From Anaerolineales bacterium (lineage in GTDB: Bacteria; Chloroflexota; Anaerolineae; Anaerolineales; UBA4823), in assembly GCA_026415275.1 (NCBI GenBank), contig JAOAHK010000097.1, forward strand, positions 1 through 7,931: 7,931 nt of DNA, given 5' to 3'. This document shows positions 6,265 to 7,931 of the stretch, one piece after another. The notes under the pieces are model-generated. The model searched no databases. It was not told the origin of the DNA and worked only from the letters and a program-made list of their open reading frames with translations. The stretch's first letter is position 1, and every line of letters starts with the position of its first letter. A program made the position numbers and the translations under genes.

Positions 6265-7046
6265 ATGGACGGTTTTTTGGGAGAATGGTTGACCCAACCA
6301 ATTGCCCAAAACGTGGGGATATAAAGAACACGCTGGCGATCAGTCCATGCTCGGCGATCGCTCTCCATGAGTTGTAAAATCTGATCACTTTCTAGCCAAA
6401 TACTCAAATCGTTCTTAAGGTAATTCCATTCGAATTTGTGGGCTTCTAAGTTCTTATCTTCCTTGACCTCGTTTCCATACACACCGTAAATTACATTGAT
6501 TAACCCGTTTGCAATGAATAGTTGCAGTAATTTGCGTCCAGCGGCTATATCGGCACCTTGATTGATCAAGCTCAAATTTTGAAGATTCCCGATTTCTTCT
6601 AGATTGGAGGGATAATCAATACGCGAGCGATGATCGGGTTCGGCAAAAGCAATGACAGCACCTCCAGCACGGGTGACGCGAATCATCTCTTGCACCACGC
6701 GATTCTTATCTTGTACCCAAAGAAGCAAATAATGACAAAAGGTTATATCGAAAGATTGGCTTGAGAAGGGTAAATGCTGTCCATCTGCAAGGGCTAGCAG
6801 ATTACCTTGTTGATAATTTTTTGCAAATAACAAGCTAGAAAAATCAAGGTCAATGCCATAGCAGAAAGATTTACCTTTTCTTTGGAGGTCTTCCATGATG
6901 ACCCCGGTTCCGCACCCGACTTCTAAAATACGAGAATGGGAATCAGCTCCAGCAACCTCCAATAGATAATCGCGAGTTTGAGCTGTCCAGAGAGATTGGT
7001 AGAAGTATTGTCCGTGCAACTCAGAGAGGCATTTGGTCTTTGACAT
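6261..7046 (-). CDS. Class I SAM-dependent methyltransferase (UbiE/Methyltransf_11-like)
   Basis: A cytosolic 261-residue methyltransferase of the Rossmann type; substrate unknown. Motif I is ILEVGCGTG (40-48), the ribose-binding acidic residue is Asp66 (YGIDLD), an adenine-region acidic residue is Asp88 (ADGQHLPF), and the next strand is FDITFCHYLLLWV (99-111), followed by RVTRAGGAVIAFAEPD (123-138). The N-terminal 30 residues resemble the cap helices of small-molecule methyltransferases. Residues 140-261 are rich in Leu and Trp and match nothing I can name. The ATG at 7046 overlaps the end of the radical-SAM-like gene by 26 bases and has no clear ribosome site, so translation is probably coupled. 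The pair is thus one operon entering from the right. UbiE itself is unlikely, because this pattern is generic and no quinone genes are seen. Confidence 0.9.
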   Translation of the reverse strand: MSKTKCLSELHGQYFYQSLWTAQTRDYLLEVAGADSHSRILEVGCGTGVIMEDLQRKGKSFCYGIDLDFSSLLFAKNYQQGNLLALADGQHLPFSSQSFDITFCHYLLLWVQDKNRVVQEMIRVTRAGGAVIAFAEPDHRSRIDYPSNLEEIGNLQNLSLINQGADIAAGRKLLQLFIANGLINVIYGVYGNEVKEDKNLEAHKFEWNYLKNDLSIWLESDQILQLMESDRRAWTDRQRVLYIPTFWAIGWVNHSPKKPSI

Positions 7047-7931
7047 TGTTCTGGCAGTTTTTCCAAATCTCTTCCCAATCTTGCGTTAGTAGATTGCCTA
7101 GCACTAGCGGTATCCCCTGGCTAGGGAGAACATCACCATCTGGCTCAAGATAAAGCCACGCTTTGCCGGCTCTTTCCCGCTGTTCCTCGGAAATAACCTC
7201 CAACCGCACGGGATTATATTTTGAGTATGGAACTGGCATATCCCAAACTAATTTCAATCCGTAATACGCTGCGAGGTCGGAAGCTTCGATTAACGAACTT
7301 GCTAACTCAGTAGAAATTGCACTTAGAGATAAGGCGTTGATACCAATTGACGCCAAGCGCAAGATAATCTCCCGAAGACGTGAGATGTTAATCTCATTGA
7401 GCGTTAAGTGGACAGCCGTAAATATATCCATTGGGGCAACCGTTTCAACAGCTTTCCAGCTTTCTTTGGAATCTGGGTCAAGAAGTAACATCATGTGATC
7501 TAAGCCAGCATTTAGAGCTTCGTTGAGCGCTTGAGAATCGAGAAAAACCTGCCCATCCGTAATGAGCCCACAGATTTGTCCTTTCTCCTCTACGTAGCGG
7601 ATTAGATCGAGCAAATCGGGACGTAGGGTGGGCTCTCCACCAGTAAAGATAATTTGGGGGATTGCAGCTTTCCAAGCTTTATCAAGAATGGTTTTCCATT
7701 CCTCTGTGGATAACTCATTCTTAACTCGTTCAACGGGAGCATAGATGGTTGAGCTGCTTTCTGGCAGTCGATAGGTCAACGCACAATCTAAACGGTATGG
7801 TGCAGAGAGGTGTTCTAAATCCCTTTCAGATGCGCGATCAAATCCAAAAAATTCAATTGGGTCTAAATCTTCAGTCTCTGTTAATGAGCGTAGTTTCTCT
7901 ACGAATGAGCGATAGTCCTCACGTACCGTGG
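7021..7931 (-). CDS. Radical-SAM/SPASM-like protein lacking the cluster cysteines, 5'-truncated by window
   Basis: The frame is open from the right edge (first full codon 7929-7927) to TGA at 7023-7021, giving 302 visible residues with the N-terminus outside. A TTG at 7779 could be mistaken for the start, but coding continues upstream (REDYRSFVEKL, then APYRLDCALTYR). The fold signature is radical SAM: LDCALTYR before the cluster loop, IIFTGGEPTLRPDL with the SAM-binding GGEP (7641-7630), ITDG, and a SPASM-like end, WLYLEPDGDVLP then LGNLLTQDWEEIW. Where CxxxCxxC-Tyr is expected the protein reads L-P-E-S-S-S-T-I-Tyr with the same spacing, so all three [4Fe-4S] ligands are lost. The Cys expected after DGDVLP is Ser. 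Only three Cys remain in the visible part, none at a ligand position. The frame is uninterrupted, so it is not an obvious pseudogene. It is probably non-catalytic in the classical sense; function unknown. Confidence 0.85.
   Translation of the reverse strand, partial: TVREDYRSFVEKLRSLTETEDLDPIEFFGFDRASERDLEHLSAPYRLDCALTYRLPESSSTIYAPVERVKNELSTEEWKTILDKAWKAAIPQIIFTGGEPTLRPDLLDLIRYVEEKGQICGLITDGQVFLDSQALNEALNAGLDHMMLLLDPDSKESWKAVETVAPMDIFTAVHLTLNEINISRLREIILRLASIGINALSLSAISTELASSLIEASDLAAYYGLKLVWDMPVPYSKYNPVRLEVISEEQRERAGKAWLYLEPDGDVLPSQGIPLVLGNLLTQDWEEIWKNCQNNVKDQMPL

Noticed and set aside
6249..6281. Stem CCC-AAAAA / TTTTT-GGG around the shared stops as a bidirectional terminator
   Set aside because: The T-run is inside the stem and not after it, the stem is AT-rich with a mismatch and a 15-base loop, and it would be weak.
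6286..6300. Perfect 6-bp hairpin TGGTTG-ACC-CAACCA
   Set aside because: It lies in methyltransferase coding sequence and is not followed by a T-run on either strand.
6353..6362. GCGATCGC octamer resembling the cyanobacterial HIP1 repeat
   Set aside because: A single copy in about 8 kb; HIP1-rich genomes would show several, so it carries no taxonomic weight.
7021..7779. Reading the radical-SAM-like gene as a complete protein starting at TTG 7779
   Set aside because: The frame stays open to the window edge with protein-like sequence, and a start there would cut into the conserved lead-in to the cluster loop.

Overview
The window is dominated by a complete SUF iron-sulfur cluster assembly operon on the + strand: sufC, sufB, sufD, a 94-residue unknown gene, sufS, sufU and a Rieske ferredoxin gene (about 315-6264). 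The genes are tightly packed, with gaps of 1-3 bases at most junctions and 88 bases between sufD and the unknown gene. A consensus sigma-70 promoter precedes sufC. A second near-consensus promoter fires the other way into the 5' end of a probable winged-helix (SufR/ArsR/DeoR-like) regulator that runs off the left edge.

Organism: GC content looks moderate (not calculated). The C-B-D-x-S-U-Rieske order differs from the Bacillota order (C-D-S-U-B), the actinobacterial order (R-B-D-C-S-U-T) and the cyanobacterial order (B-C-D-S). Together with SufU as sulfur acceptor and an apparently divergent SufR-like gene, this suggests a bacterium of the Chloroflexota (Anaerolineae-like). That placement is inference from gene order and general protein character, not from a marker gene.

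How the operon should work: SufS takes sulfur from cysteine, SufU accepts the persulfide, and the SufB-SufC-SufD scaffold ATPase builds the cluster. All expected key residues are present in these proteins. No sufE, sufA or sufT lies in the window. The Rieske protein may supply electrons or simply be a client. The small protein between sufD and sufS looks like an SH3/Tudor-type beta barrel with a basic tail and has no function I can name.

Right third (6261-7931, - strand): a class I SAM-dependent methyltransferase overlaps by 26 bases the end of a radical-SAM-like gene that enters from the right edge. The radical-SAM-like protein keeps the GGEP motif and a SPASM-like tail, but the CxxxCxxC cluster ligands are replaced by L-P-E-S-S-S-T-I, and the Cys expected in the SPASM-like motif is Ser. 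It looks like an intact but cysteine-depleted pseudo-radical-SAM protein, and it is the most unusual item here. The methyltransferase and the Rieske gene converge and share the four bases CTAG as their two stop codons, which leaves no intergenic space between the two transcription units.
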